From contig NZ_WOEY01000064.1 in NCBI RefSeq assembly GCF_013177695.1, forward strand, positions 1-64,000: a DNA stretch of 64,000 nt. The letters run 5' to 3'. The position numbers and the translations under genes are program-made. The stretch is from Paraburkholderia solitsugae (GTDB lineage Bacteria; Pseudomonadota; Gammaproteobacteria; Burkholderiales; Burkholderiaceae). The notes below the pieces were generated by a model, which worked only from the letters and a program-made list of their open reading frames with translations, made no database searches and had not been told where the DNA came from. Positions within the stretch are counted from its first letter, which is position 1, and every line of letters starts with the position of its first letter. Shown in pieces: positions 49,309 through 58,918 of this stretch.

Positions 49309-52300
49309 TTACTGCGGATGCTTACCGGTTTCCACCATTTGCATCGGCGCGGTTTCGACCGGCGGCAACGCCTTACGCTCGCGACCCACACGAACCGGCT
49401 TGGCCGCTTGCGCTGCCGCTTCCTGCGCGGCACGCAGCTTGTCGGCGTCGGTGTTCACCCAGACGAGACCGGCTTGTTCCAGCACCGGCTTCAGGGCTTC
49501 CGCCGACACACCGGCGTTACGCGGGGCTTGCGGCGCAGCTGCGACGGGTGCCGGCTCGACTGCTGCCGGTTCGGCGACAGCTTCAACTGCCGGTGCGACC
49601 GCTGCAACGACCGGTTGCGCTTCGAAGATATCAGCTTGCCGTGCCGGCTGGGCGGCCGGTGCTTCGACCACTGCCGCCGGGGCCGCGGTTTCTACCGGAG
49701 CCGGAGCAGCTTGCACTTCGACGGCCGGAGCCACTGCCGGCGTTTTGACCCGCGCTTCAACCGGGGCTTCAACCGGGGCTTCAACGCGAGCGACTGGTTC
49801 GACAAACGAAACCGTCTCGCTGGCGGCCGGCGCAGCTTGCGCTGCTTCAACCGGCGCGGCAGCGGCTAGCGCCACCGGTGCTTCCACTGCTTGCTCGACC
49901 GCAACGGGTGCCACCGGCGTTTCTGCGACCGGCGCAACCGTTTCCGCCTTCGCCGCCGTCTCGACCGCGACAGCCGACGTTTCAGTTGCAGCGTGCAGTT
50001 CACTGACCACAACGGTTTCCGTCGCGACAGCAGCGACAACCACTTCCACCGGCTTAACGTTGCTCACTTCGTTGACTTCAGCCTTGTGCTCGACCGGCTG
50101 ATGCGCGGTGCGTACCGGCGCTTCGTCGGTCACATTGGCGGTGTCGCTTTCGCCTTCCGCGACGTCTGCAGCCAGGTTGCCGTTGACGTCTTCTTCACGC
50201 TCACGACGGCCACCACGACGGCCGCGACGGCGACGACGGCGCTCTTCACCTTCACGCGCCACCGCTTCCTGATCGATCGGCGCACCGTTTTCGCCCAAGG
50301 CGGTCTGGTTTTGCGCCAGTTCTTCCGCTGTTTGCGACTCGTTTTGCGTCAGTGCCTCTGCCGCTTCCGGCTGCTGCTTGCGGCGTTCGCCACGTTCAGC
50401 GCGCTCGCCACGCTCACGGCGTTCTCCGCGTTCCTGACGCTCGCCACGTTCGGCGCGCGGAGCGCCGTCGACGGTTTCCACACGGTCGCCGCCACGCGTG
50501 TCGCGGTCACGGTTTTCACGGCCCTCGCGACCTTCTCGCGGCTCACGAGCCTCGCGCGGTTCACGGCCTTCGCGGGCCTCACGCGGCTCGCGGTTGCCAC
50601 GCGGCTCGCGCGATTCACGTGCTTCACGCGGCTCACGGCCTTCGCGTGCCTCACGGCCTTCACGCGGTTCGCGTTCGTCGCGACGCGGCGACGGCTGCTG
50701 ACCTTGCGCCTGACGGCCGCCGGTCACGCCTTCACCACGGCCCGCGGCATCGCGGCCACCCGCGCCGCCACGGCGATTGCGGTTGCGATCGCCACCGCGT
50801 TCGCCGGTGCGCTCGCCGCGCTCCGTGCGTTCGCCGCGTTGCGGACGCGTCTGCTTGTCGGTCGTAGCCGGTGCGGCAGGCGCCGGTGCGGCCGGCTGCA
50901 TGCCGAACAGATTTTTCAACCAGCCGATAAAGCCGCCGCCGGCCGGCGTAACAGCCACCGGAGCCGGGGTTGCCGCCGGACGGACCGGCGCGCTCGGGGC
51001 CGGCTTCTCAGGCGTGATGCCCTTGACCGCCGCTTCCTGCTTCGGCTTCACTTCTTCAGCGCGCTTGCTGTAACCGGTTTCCGATTCCAGTTCGCGGGCT
51101 GCTTCTTCGGCCATCTTCCACGAGGCGCGCGGCTCGTCGAGGCGCGCATCGTCGTGACGCAGGCGCTCGAGCTTGTAATGCGGCGTGTCGAGGTGCTTGT
51201 TCGGGATCAGAACGACGTTGACCTTGAAGCGCGACTCGATCTTGTTGATTTCCGCGCGTTTTTCGTTCAACAGGAAGGCGGTCACTTCGACCGGCACCTG
51301 GCAATGGATCGCCGCGGTGTTTTCCTTCATCGCTTCTTCCTGAATGATCCGCAGCACTTGCAGCGCGGACGATTCGGTATCGCGGATGTGGCCCGTGCCG
51401 TTACAGCGCGGGCACGTCACATGGCTGCCTTCCGACAAAGCCGGGCGCAGACGTTGACGCGACAGTTCCATCAGGCCGAAGCGCGAGATCTTGCCCATCT
51501 GAACACGCGCACGGTCGTGCTTCAACGCGTCTTTCAGACGTTGCTCGACTTCGCGCTGGCTTTTGGCCGATTCCATGTCGATGAAGTCGATCACGATCAG
51601 GCCGCCCAGGTCGCGCAGGCGCAACTGGCGGGCCACTTCGTCGGCGGCTTCGAGGTTGGTGCGTGCAGCCGTTTCCTCGATGTCCGCGCCCTTGGTGGCG
51701 CGTGCCGAGTTCACGTCGATCGCGACCAGGGCTTCCGTGTGGTCGATCACGATGGCGCCGCCCGAAGGTAGCGGTACCGTGCGCGAGTACGCGGTTTCGA
51801 TCTGGTGTTCGATCTGGAAGCGCGAGAACAGCGGCACGTCGTCGTGATACCGCTTCACCTTGCTGACATTGTCCGGCATCACAATATCCATGAAGGCGCG
51901 GGCCTGGTCATGGATTTCGGTGGTGTCGATCAGGATTTCGCCGATATCCGGCTGGAAATAGTCACGAATCGCGCGAATAACGAGGCTCGATTCGAGATAG
52001 ATCAGCATCGGCTGGCCGCTCGAACCGCTTTGCGACGCGGCCTCGATGGCGCGCCACAGTTGCATCAGGTAGTTCAGGTCCCACTGCAGCTCTTCGGCGC
52101 TGCGGCCAATACCGGCCGTGCGCGCGATGATGCTCATGCCTTCCGGCAATTGCAGCTGCGCCATGGTTTCGCGCAATTCCTGACGGTCGTCGCCTTCGAT
52201 CCGGCGCGACACACCGCCGCCGCGCGGGTTGTTCGGCATCAAAACCAGATACCGGCCGGCGAGCGAGATGAAGGTTGTAAGGGCGGCGCCCTTGTTGCCG

Positions 52301-52623
52301 CGCTCTTCCTTTTCGACCTGAACGATCAGTTCCTGGCCTTCACGGAGGGCGTCCTGGATGCGCGCGGAGCGCATATCGACGCCATCACGGAAATACTGGC
52401 GGGCGACTTCCTTGAACGGCAAAAAGCCGTGGCGGTCTTCGCCGTAGTTGACGAAACAGGCTTCGAGCGAGGGCTCGATGCGGGTAATGATGCCCTTGTA
52501 AATATTGCCTTTGCGCTGTTCGCGCCCGGCGGTTTCGATGTCGATATCGATGAGTTTTTGCCCATCGACGATGGCGACGCGCAGTTCTTCCTGCTGCGTC
52601 GCGTTGAACAACATTCGTTTCAT
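49309..52623 (-). CDS. rne: Ribonuclease E
   Basis: RNase E is the main endoribonuclease for mRNA decay and rRNA/tRNA processing and scaffolds the degradosome at the membrane. The 1,104-residue protein has an N-terminal catalytic half (S1 domain about 37-120; RNase H/DNase I-like regions; zinc-link CPRCNGTGHI near residue 405). The long, low-complexity C-terminal half carries an Arg/Glu-rich stretch (about 600-790) and an Ala/Val/Glu-rich tail. The C-terminal half is poorly conserved, and its binding partners cannot be told from sequence. It has a leader of up to 700 bases and is divergent from rluC. Confidence 0.97.
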   Translation of the reverse strand: MKRMLFNATQQEELRVAIVDGQKLIDIDIETAGREQRKGNIYKGIITRIEPSLEACFVNYGEDRHGFLPFKEVARQYFRDGVDMRSARIQDALREGQELIVQVEKEERGNKGAALTTFISLAGRYLVLMPNNPRGGGVSRRIEGDDRQELRETMAQLQLPEGMSIIARTAGIGRSAEELQWDLNYLMQLWRAIEAASQSGSSGQPMLIYLESSLVIRAIRDYFQPDIGEILIDTTEIHDQARAFMDIVMPDNVSKVKRYHDDVPLFSRFQIEHQIETAYSRTVPLPSGGAIVIDHTEALVAIDVNSARATKGADIEETAARTNLEAADEVARQLRLRDLGGLIVIDFIDMESAKSQREVEQRLKDALKHDRARVQMGKISRFGLMELSRQRLRPALSEGSHVTCPRCNGTGHIRDTESSALQVLRIIQEEAMKENTAAIHCQVPVEVTAFLLNEKRAEINKIESRFKVNVVLIPNKHLDTPHYKLERLRHDDARLDEPRASWKMAEEAARELESETGYSKRAEEVKPKQEAAVKGITPEKPAPSAPVRPAATPAPVAVTPAGGGFIGWLKNLFGMQPAAPAPAAPATTDKQTRPQRGERTERGERTGERGGDRNRNRRGGAGGRDAAGRGEGVTGGRQAQGQQPSPRRDEREPREGREAREGREPREARESREPRGNREPREAREGREPREAREPREGREGRENRDRDTRGGDRVETVDGAPRAERGERQERGERRERGERAERGERRKQQPEAAEALTQNESQTAEELAQNQTALGENGAPIDQEAVAREGEERRRRRRGRRGGRREREEDVNGNLAADVAEGESDTANVTDEAPVRTAHQPVEHKAEVNEVSNVKPVEVVVAAVATETVVVSELHAATETSAVAVETAAKAETVAPVAETPVAPVAVEQAVEAPVALAAAAPVEAAQAAPAASETVSFVEPVARVEAPVEAPVEARVKTPAVAPAVEVQAAPAPVETAAPAAVVEAPAAQPARQADIFEAQPVVAAVAPAVEAVAEPAAVEPAPVAAAPQAPRNAGVSAEALKPVLEQAGLVWVNTDADKLRAAQEAAAQAAKPVRVGRERKALPPVETAPMQMVETGKHPQ

Positions 52624-53355
52624 TGAACGGCTCCAGGCGGCTTAGCTAGCCCTCAGCTGCGCGGTTGTCAGTCGCGAGAGCCAGGAGGGTAGCGGCATGC
52701 CGCGCCTTATTGTGTTTTCACAAGCACGCTGGAGCGGGAAAAATGGCGGGAGAATTGCCTGAGAGGGCCCGGCCCCATTAAAAAATGGGCACGGTGCCGC
52801 AGGGCACATGCGAACACGGCTTCAAATAACGACCCGACACGCCGCGGGTTCTGCCAGCAGACCTTCATAAGCCTTGCGTCCACTCGCGCCGGTGCGCCGG
52901 GTGGGCGCGTGACCGGAGGGTCGAAGGCTGCGGTCATGCCGCAGCGGGAAGTTCGCGCAGTCGGCGCGTCTTTTCTCGCTGGGGGTGTCTCGCCTCATTT
53001 TGACGTCGCCATGTCTTGTACTTTCTACAAGACGCCTCGGGCGCACGCCGTATTTTCGCAACTCGCAGCTTCCTACTGCAGGGCGTCAGACCGCCCGATA
53101 CCGAAGCTGAAAGTTAAATTCTTTTTTACCAAAATTCCGTTACCGTCGAAGCTGACCTTGACCGAACGCGCCTGTGGGCGCCGTCCCTGCCGGGTACTGA
53201 CCTCGTGCGTGCAACATGTTGCATCTCATTTTCAGGGTGAGCAACCAGACCCCGGCGCAAGTAAAATAACGGTTTATCGCTTGCGCCTGCGCAATCCGCC
53301 CGAATTCCGGACACTGCGCCGGCCGCCGCAGACTGCTGGGCAAATTATATTCATA
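52624..53355. promoter_or_regulatory. rne leader and rluC promoter region
   Basis: 732 bases without a gene. The rne side carries several hairpins: a perfect GTCTTGTA/TACAAGAC stem at 53013-53033 and a smaller one near 52780-52800 (CCCATT/AATGGG). RNase E autoregulates through such leader structures in E. coli, so the same is likely here. AT-rich patches at 53105-53145 could hold the rne promoter. On the right edge, AATTATATT lies directly before the rluC ATG. Confidence 0.55.
53013..53033 (-). promoter_or_regulatory. Perfect hairpin in the rne leader
   Basis: GTCTTGTA, five-base loop, TACAAGAC. In the leftward mRNA the loop reads GAAAG. It lies about 390 bases upstream of the rne start. Confidence 0.65.
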
Positions 53356-54390
53356 ATGAAAGAGTTAGGCAAAATATCCCAGAAATCGGTCGCAAGCGAC
53401 CAGGTCTCGATGATTGAGATCGACGACAGTGCGGCCGGACAGCGCATTGATAACTTCCTGTTGCGCGTCTGTAAAGGCGTGCCGAAAAGCCATATTTACC
53501 GCATCCTGCGTAGCGGGGAAGTGCGCGTCAACAAGGGCCGGATCGACGCGCAGTACCGTCTCGAGCTAGGCGATCTGGTGCGTGTGCCGCCCATTCGCGT
53601 CGCTCAACCGAACGAGGCCATCGCCCAGGCGCCGGTGCCGAGCGCCGATTTCAAAATTATTTTTGAAGACGAGCACATGCTCGTGATCGACAAACCGGCC
53701 GGCGTGGCGGTCCACGGGGGCAGCGGTGTCGCGTTCGGTGTGATCGAACAGATGCGCGAAGCGCGGCCGCAGGCGAAATTCCTCGAATTGGTGCATCGGC
53801 TGGATCGCGAGACGTCCGGCATCCTGATGCTCGCCAAGAAACGCTCCGCGCTGGTCAATCTGCACGAGCAGATTCGCGAGAACAAGATGGATAAGCGCTA
53901 CTATGCGTGCGTCCACGGCGAATGGGCGAGCGACTGGGGCCGCCGCCGCGCGGTCAAGGAGCCGCTGCATAAGTATTTGACAGCGGACGGCGAACGGCGC
54001 GTGCGCGTCCAGGCCGACGGCCTCGCTTCGCACACGGTCTTCAATCTGATCGACCGCTGGCCGGAGTACGCGCTGCTCGAGGCGGAACTGAAAACAGGTC
54101 GCACGCATCAGATTCGCGTCCATTTGCAGCATCTGGAATTGCCGATCGTTGGCGACGCCAAATACGGCGACTTCGCGCTGAACAAGGCGCTGGCCCGCGC
54201 CAACGCCAAGCCTGGCCTGAAGCGCATGTTCCTGCACGCCTACCGTCTTAAGCTGACGCACCCGGCGACTGGCGCGCACGTGCAGTTCGAAGCGCCGCTG
54301 CCGGCCGAATGCCGCAGTTTCATCGCGCAGCTCAATGAATTACGTGAATTACGAAATGGGTCAAACCCGGAGACGACACCGCATGGCTAG
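53356..54390 (+). CDS. rluC: 23S rRNA pseudouridine synthase RluC
   Basis: RluC makes pseudouridines at 955, 2504 and 2580 of 23S rRNA (E. coli numbering). The 344-residue protein has an N-terminal S4 domain (about 28-90) and the catalytic HRLDRETSGILMLAKK with the essential Asp, followed by KTGRTHQIRVHL. The start is ATG 53356 (MKELGKISQ); the frame extends 149 codons upstream without homology. There is no Shine-Dalgarno sequence, and TATATT ends four bases before the ATG, so it may be leaderless. It overlaps the HAD gene by eight bases. Confidence 0.95.
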   Translation: MKELGKISQKSVASDQVSMIEIDDSAAGQRIDNFLLRVCKGVPKSHIYRILRSGEVRVNKGRIDAQYRLELGDLVRVPPIRVAQPNEAIAQAPVPSADFKIIFEDEHMLVIDKPAGVAVHGGSGVAFGVIEQMREARPQAKFLELVHRLDRETSGILMLAKKRSALVNLHEQIRENKMDKRYYACVHGEWASDWGRRRAVKEPLHKYLTADGERRVRVQADGLASHTVFNLIDRWPEYALLEAELKTGRTHQIRVHLQHLELPIVGDAKYGDFALNKALARANAKPGLKRMFLHAYRLKLTHPATGAHVQFEAPLPAECRSFIAQLNELRELRNGSNPETTPHG

Positions 54391-55042
54391 AGAGCAATTT
54401 GATCTGATCGTCTTCGACTGGGACGGGACGCTGATGGATTCGACCGCGCACATCACGCGCAGCATCCAGGCGGCATGCCGCGATCTCGGTCTGCCGGTTC
54501 CCGCCGATGAGGCCGCCAGCTACGTGATTGGCCTCGGCCTGCGCGACGCGCTGCAAATCGCCGCGCCCACGCTCGATCCGGCCGATTACCCGCGCCTGGC
54601 TGAGCGCTATCGCTTCCACTATTTAGTGAAGGACCAGACCACCGAGCTGTTCGTCGGTGTGCGCGAGATGCTGCAGGCGTTGCGCGACGAGGGTTATCTG
54701 CTGGCGGTGGCAACCGGCAAGAGCCGTGTCGGATTGAACCGCGCGCTCGACCAGTCGCGCCTGACGAGCCTGTTCGACGGCACCCGCTGTGCGGACGAAA
54801 CTTTTTCGAAGCCGCATCCGGCCATGCTGCATGAGCTGACGCGTGAACTGGGGCAGGATCGGGCGCGCACGGTGATGGTCGGCGATACGACGCACGATCT
54901 GCAGATGGCGATCAATGCCGGTGTCGCGGGTATCGGTGTCACATACGGCGCGCATCCTGCCGGTTCGTTGACGGCTCTGTCGCCGAAATTCGTCGCCTCC
55001 AGCGTGAGCGCACTGTCAGAATGGCTGCGAGAGAACGCATGA
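54383..55042 (+). CDS. HAD superfamily hydrolase (phosphoglycolate phosphatase-like)
   Basis: This 219-residue phosphatase has HAD motif I FDWDGTLMDS (Asp nucleophile and acid), motif II ATGKSRVGL, motif III around the Lys in FSKPHPAML, and motif IV GDTTHDLQMA. The helical cap between motifs I and II is the Gph type. The substrate is not known; genes of this kind next to rluC are common in beta-proteobacteria. GGAG precedes the ATG at 54383, inside the end of rluC. Confidence 0.92.
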   Translation: MAREQFDLIVFDWDGTLMDSTAHITRSIQAACRDLGLPVPADEAASYVIGLGLRDALQIAAPTLDPADYPRLAERYRFHYLVKDQTTELFVGVREMLQALRDEGYLLAVATGKSRVGLNRALDQSRLTSLFDGTRCADETFSKPHPAMLHELTRELGQDRARTVMVGDTTHDLQMAINAGVAGIGVTYGAHPAGSLTALSPKFVASSVSALSEWLRENA

Positions 55043-55443
55043 GCACGGGTATGGCCGAAGCGGCGGCGCAAGCGGTTCGCATTTGCGCGTCCGAAGAACT
55101 GGTCGACGGCGGCGCGGGTGTGCGGCGCGCGGCCAGGCTCGGCGGCGACGACGTCGTGGTATTTTTTGTTCGCTATGATGGCCATGTGTACGGCTATCTG
55201 AATCGCTGCGCCCATGTGCCGATGGAGCTCGATTGGGCCGAAGGGCAGTTCTTCGAATCGTCCGGTTTATACTTGATGTGCGCCACACATGGCGCGATTT
55301 ACGCGCCTGATACGGGCAAATGCGTCGGCGGCCCGTGCCGCGGCGGCCGGTTGCGGCGCCTCCAGGTCGACGAGCGGGACTCACCTGACGGTCGCGCCGT
55401 GTTCTGGCTGCCGGACGGCGAACTCCGCCCGGCCACCCCCTGA
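55039..55443 (+). CDS. Rieske [2Fe-2S] ferredoxin-like protein
   Basis: This 134-residue protein has a complete Rieske motif, C57-x-H59 (CAHVP) and C81-x2-H84 (CATHG), and otherwise resembles the small ferredoxin components of dioxygenases. Its position in a conserved run of general-purpose genes suggests a housekeeping electron-transfer role. I start it at ATG 55039, which overlaps the HAD stop as ATGA; an ATG 18 bases earlier is also in frame. Confidence 0.9.
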   Translation: MSTGMAEAAAQAVRICASEELVDGGAGVRRAARLGGDDVVVFFVRYDGHVYGYLNRCAHVPMELDWAEGQFFESSGLYLMCATHGAIYAPDTGKCVGGPCRGGRLRRLQVDERDSPDGRAVFWLPDGELRPATP

Positions 55444-55476
55444 TTTGTCTCCTCTTCGATCTTTCCACTGCACCGC

Positions 55477-56481
55477 ATGTCCGACAATTTGACTCCCGAA
55501 CCGAAGGAACCGTCCCTGACAGGCCGCCCGCGTACGCCTGCCGATGAGCCGGGCTGGGAGCGCGCCGCGCTCGAGCGCATCGCGCTTGCGGCCATCACCG
55601 AACAGCGCGCGGCACGCCGCTGGAAGATCTTCTTCCGCTTTGTGTTCCTGATCGTCTTGCTGCTGGCGGTATGGGGCGCCTTCGATTTTTCCGGGGACAA
55701 GGTTTCGACCACCGGGCGGCACACGGCCATGGTGACGCTTGACGGCGAAATCTCGGCTGATACGAACGCGAATGCGGAAGATATCAACACGGCACTCGAA
55801 AGTGCGTTCGACGACGCGGGTACGGCAGGCGTGATCCTGCGCTGTAACAGTCCGGGCGGCAGCCCGGTGCAGGCGGGCATCATCTACAACGAGATTCGCC
55901 GGCTGCGCGCCAAGTATCCGTCGATCCCCTTGTATGTCGTGGTCGGCGACATGTGTGCGTCAGGCGGCTATTACGCGGCCGCGGCGGCCGACAAGATTTA
56001 CGTGGACAAGGCGAGCATCGTCGGTTCGATTGGCGTGCTGATGGATAGCTTCGGCTTCACCGGTTTGATGGACAAGCTGGGGATCCAGCGCCGCCTGCAC
56101 ACGTCGGGTGAGAACAAGGGCTTTTTCGATCCGTTCTCGCCGGAAACGCAGAAGATGGACGAACATGCGCAGGATATGCTCGACCAGATCCACGCGCAAT
56201 TCATCGACGCCGTGCGCGAGGGCCGCGGCAAGCGCCTGCACGAAACGCCAGATATGTTCTCGGGCCTGTTCTGGACCGGTCAGAAGAGTGTCGAACTGGG
56301 GCTTGCAGACGGTTTCGGCGACGCGGATTACGTCGCGCGCGACCTCTTCAAGGCGCCGGATATCGTCGACTACACGGTCAAGGAGAGCATTACGGACCGC
56401 GTGGCGCGCAAGTTCGGTGCGGCAGTCGGCAGTGGCGCCGTTCACGCTATGGCGCTCGGCGGGAAGATGAGCCTGCGTTGA
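55477..56481 (+). CDS. Membrane-bound S49 family peptidase (SppA/SohB-like)
   Basis: This 334-residue inner-membrane protease has an N-terminal membrane helix (about 51-68) and a periplasmic S49 domain. The nucleophile is Ser162 in MCASGGYYAAAA and the likely general base is Lys214 in GENKGFFDPF. SPGGSPVQAG and SIVGSIGVL are also family sequences. Such peptidases degrade signal peptides or other membrane fragments. It lies 33 bases after the Rieske gene and is followed by a strong terminator. Confidence 0.93.
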   Translation: MSDNLTPEPKEPSLTGRPRTPADEPGWERAALERIALAAITEQRAARRWKIFFRFVFLIVLLLAVWGAFDFSGDKVSTTGRHTAMVTLDGEISADTNANAEDINTALESAFDDAGTAGVILRCNSPGGSPVQAGIIYNEIRRLRAKYPSIPLYVVVGDMCASGGYYAAAAADKIYVDKASIVGSIGVLMDSFGFTGLMDKLGIQRRLHTSGENKGFFDPFSPETQKMDEHAQDMLDQIHAQFIDAVREGRGKRLHETPDMFSGLFWTGQKSVELGLADGFGDADYVARDLFKAPDIVDYTVKESITDRVARKFGAAVGSGAVHAMALGGKMSLR

Positions 56482-56490
56482 TTTGATGCA

Positions 56491-56536
56491 AAAAAAGCCC
56501 CGTGCGGTCGAAAGTCGATCGCACGGGGCTTTTTTG
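56491..56536. terminator. Bidirectional terminator between the S49 and RsmI-like genes
   Basis: AAAAAAGCCCCGTGCG, a 13-base loop region, CGCACGGGGCTTTTTT: a ten-base GC stem with A- and T-runs between convergent genes. Confidence 0.92.
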
Positions 56537-56604
56537 TTTCTTCGCCGCTAAACGGCAAACAGCGCGGCGATCGGCGAATCAATTGGTTTAAGGCGCGGTA
56601 GCGA

Positions 56605-57324
56605 TTAGACGGCGAGAATCAGGAAAATTGCCGGCCGCTTGTGCAGATCGATAGCCGGTTTCTTCTTCCAGTCGGCCACGGTGCGGCTGGCGATGGTTTC
56701 CGTCTCCAGCGTCAGATCGACGGCGACGCATACCAGGGTGGACGGCGCGCACGTTGCCAGCAAGGTGTCCAGTAGCGCGCGATTCCGATAGGGCGTCTCG
56801 ATAAAGATCTGCGTTTGTTTGGCTTTGCGCGACTGCTGCTCCAGGTCGCGCAGGCGCTTGGCCCGCTCGGTGGCGTCGACCGGCAGATAGCCGTGGAACG
56901 CAAAACTCTGACCATTCAGGCCGGACGCCATCAACGCCAGCAGAATCGAACTCGGTCCGACAAACGGTACGACCTTGACGCCACGTTCATGCGCACGGCG
57001 CACCAGCAGGGCGCCCGGATCGGCGACCGCCGGGCAGCCGGCTTCGGATACCAGGCCCGCGTCAGTGCCGGCCAGGACCGGCGCAAGCAGTTTGTCGATC
57101 TCACCGGGCGGCGTGTTGACATTCAGTTCGCGAATCTCGATGTCCTGGATCGGCCTTTCGGTGCCGACCTTCTTCAGGAACGCGCGGGTGGTTTTCGCGT
57201 TTTCGCCGATGTAATAGTTGAGCGAAGCCGCACGGGCGCGCACCGGGGCGGGCAGGACGGCGTCGAGCGCGTCGGCATCGCCTTCGCCGAGGGTGTTCGG
57301 AATCAGATACAAAGTGCCGCTCAT
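56605..57324 (-). CDS. SAM-dependent methyltransferase, tetrapyrrole-methylase fold (RsmI relative)
   Basis: This 239-residue protein has the TP-methylase pattern: TLYLIPNTLGEGD at the start, SEAGCPAVADPGALLVRRAHE, and VVPFVGPSSILLALMASGLNG. It resembles RsmI, which 2'-O-methylates C1402 of 16S rRNA, but it is shorter and more diverged and may be a paralogue with another target. The start is ATG 57324, overlapping the maf stop as ATGA. The last gene of the leftward pair. Confidence 0.88.
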   Translation of the reverse strand: MSGTLYLIPNTLGEGDADALDAVLPAPVRARAASLNYYIGENAKTTRAFLKKVGTERPIQDIEIRELNVNTPPGEIDKLLAPVLAGTDAGLVSEAGCPAVADPGALLVRRAHERGVKVVPFVGPSSILLALMASGLNGQSFAFHGYLPVDATERAKRLRDLEQQSRKAKQTQIFIETPYRNRALLDTLLATCAPSTLVCVAVDLTLETETIASRTVADWKKKPAIDLHKRPAIFLILAV

Positions 57325-57938
57325 AGCGTCCTCAGGAGTGGGTAGCCGGCGGCGAGCAGCATGCGCGACAGCGTGATCAGCGGCAGGCCGACCAGTGCGG
57401 TCGGGTCGTCGGAATGAATCGCCTCGAGCAAGGCGATGCCGAGGCCTTCGGATTTGGCGCTGCCCGCGACGTCGTACGGTGTTTCGGCGCGCAGATAGGC
57501 GTCCAGTTCCGCGTCCGGCAAATCCCGGAACTGCACACGGGTAATGACATCGGCCGATTGCGCCGCCCCCGAGCGGTTGTCGAACAGGCACAGCGCACTA
57601 TGGAACAGCACTTCGCGGCCGCGCATGGCCTGCAACTGGGCGAGCGCCTTGTCATGCGTGCCGGGCTTGCCGATCTGCAGGCCGTCGTAGGTGGCAACCT
57701 GATCGGAGCCGATGACGAGGGCGGCTACACCAGCGCCGAGCTTGTCTGTTACGGCGCGGGCTTTTGCCTCGGCGAGTCGCAGCGCGGTCACTTCGGGCGT
57801 TTCGCCGGCGAGCGGCGTTTCGTCGATTGCCGGCACGATGACATCGAACGGAACGCGCAGGCGCTCGAGCAGCTCGCGACGATAAGGCGAACTCGACGCC
57901 AGAATCAGGCGTGGCGGGCGATTGAGGGGGTCTGACAT
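57321..57938 (-). CDS. maf: Maf family nucleotide pyrophosphatase (YceF-like)
   Basis: This 205-residue house-cleaning pyrophosphatase hydrolyses non-canonical nucleotides; the YceF subgroup prefers 7-methyl-GTP. Motifs are LILASSSPYRRELLERL near the start, IDETPLAGETPE, GSDQVATYDGLQIGKPG and YDVAGSAKSEGLG. I start it at ATG 57938 (MSDPLNRPP); a TTG two codons earlier also fits. It is divergent from yceD and overlaps the methyltransferase gene by four bases. Confidence 0.93.
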   Translation of the reverse strand: MSDPLNRPPRLILASSSPYRRELLERLRVPFDVIVPAIDETPLAGETPEVTALRLAEAKARAVTDKLGAGVAALVIGSDQVATYDGLQIGKPGTHDKALAQLQAMRGREVLFHSALCLFDNRSGAAQSADVITRVQFRDLPDAELDAYLRAETPYDVAGSAKSEGLGIALLEAIHSDDPTALVGLPLITLSRMLLAAGYPLLRTL

Positions 57939-58009
57939 GGTCAACCAACGGCTAGAGAGGCGGGTCGTACGGCGTCGCGCGGAGTTCGCACGTGTACGGG
58001 CTTAAGTGT

Positions 58010-58038
58010 TTGACTCGAAAAGACAAAACGGATATGAT
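58010..58038 (+). promoter_or_regulatory. Sigma-70 promoter of the yceD-rpmF-fab cluster
   Basis: TTGACT (58010-58015), a 17-base spacer, TATGAT (58033-58038): near-consensus. It gives a leader of about 130 bases before yceD. Confidence 0.85.
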
Positions 58039-58172
58039 TTCGGGCTTTTCATCGGTATGCTATTGCGTAGACGGCCCTGCCGTGTGGGCAATACGCAGCC
58101 CGCACGAGTTCCGCGGGCTACTTTGCAAACCGATTTACCCCCGGCGAAATCCTTGCCGACGCAGGAGCGCAC

Positions 58173-58817
58173 ATGACTCAACATCCTGGCAACCCTGCTG
58201 GTCTGTCCGACCCGCACGATATCGATCTGTTCGAATTTGCGCGGAGTGGGCGTCAGGCCGCGGGTGTCGTGCGCGTCTCGCAACTGCCGCGCATGTTAAA
58301 CGAAGTCCCGGCAGAAGCGCCAGACCGCGATACCGCGTTCACCTGGCAAGCCGAAGGGGCGACGCAGCCGGAATTGCAGGACGACGGCACCGAGGGTCCG
58401 CAGCCTTATCTGAGGCTCGCGATTCACGGCGCTGCATGGCTCGAATGTCAGCGGTGCATGACACCGTATTTGCAGCCGTTCAATGTCGATGCAACTTACC
58501 GGATCGTCAGCACTGAGGCGGAAGCCGAAGAGTTTCCGCTCGACGAGGATGAAGTCGAGGTGATCGTGGGCTCGCGCCAGTTCGATCTCATCGACTTGAT
58601 CGAAGAAGAGTTACTGCTTTCCTTGCCGCTCGTGCCCAAGCATGAGGTGTGTCCCGAAGTGCACGAGAGCCTTGTCTCTGGTGTGGCCGGAGCAGAGGGC
58701 GAGGGCGACGAGGCTGCGCCGGACGAAGCTGCTGAGGGCGGTGAGCCCGAGCGGCCCAATCCGTTTGCGGCGCTCGAAAGTCTCAAGCGCGGTGAGCCGG
58801 ACGACAAGAAGCACTGA
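58173..58817 (+). CDS. yceD: YceD family (DUF177) protein
   Basis: This 214-residue protein belongs to the DUF177 family, encoded before rpmF in most bacteria and linked to 23S rRNA accumulation in plants and bacteria. The Cys motif LECQRCMTPY and a second Cys in HEVCPEVH are typical. An acidic Ala/Glu/Gly-rich stretch (about 170-195) is a local expansion. The start is ATG 58173, 31 residues longer than many relatives at the N-terminus. rpmF follows after about 100 bases. Confidence 0.93.
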   Translation: MTQHPGNPAGLSDPHDIDLFEFARSGRQAAGVVRVSQLPRMLNEVPAEAPDRDTAFTWQAEGATQPELQDDGTEGPQPYLRLAIHGAAWLECQRCMTPYLQPFNVDATYRIVSTEAEAEEFPLDEDEVEVIVGSRQFDLIDLIEEELLLSLPLVPKHEVCPEVHESLVSGVAGAEGEGDEAAPDEAAEGGEPERPNPFAALESLKRGEPDDKKH

Positions 58818-58918
58818 ACAGTTGCAGGGTTGCGCGATGCGGGCGCATTGGCCATTCGGTCAATGGCGGACACCGGGTCGGGCTGTGTTAGAATTCGGAA
58901 AATTTTTAGGAGTTAGTC

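Noticed and set aside
49891..51771. 626-codon rightward open frame opposite rne
   Set aside because: Arises from the low-complexity part of rne read backwards; its composition mirrors the repeats and nothing else supports it.
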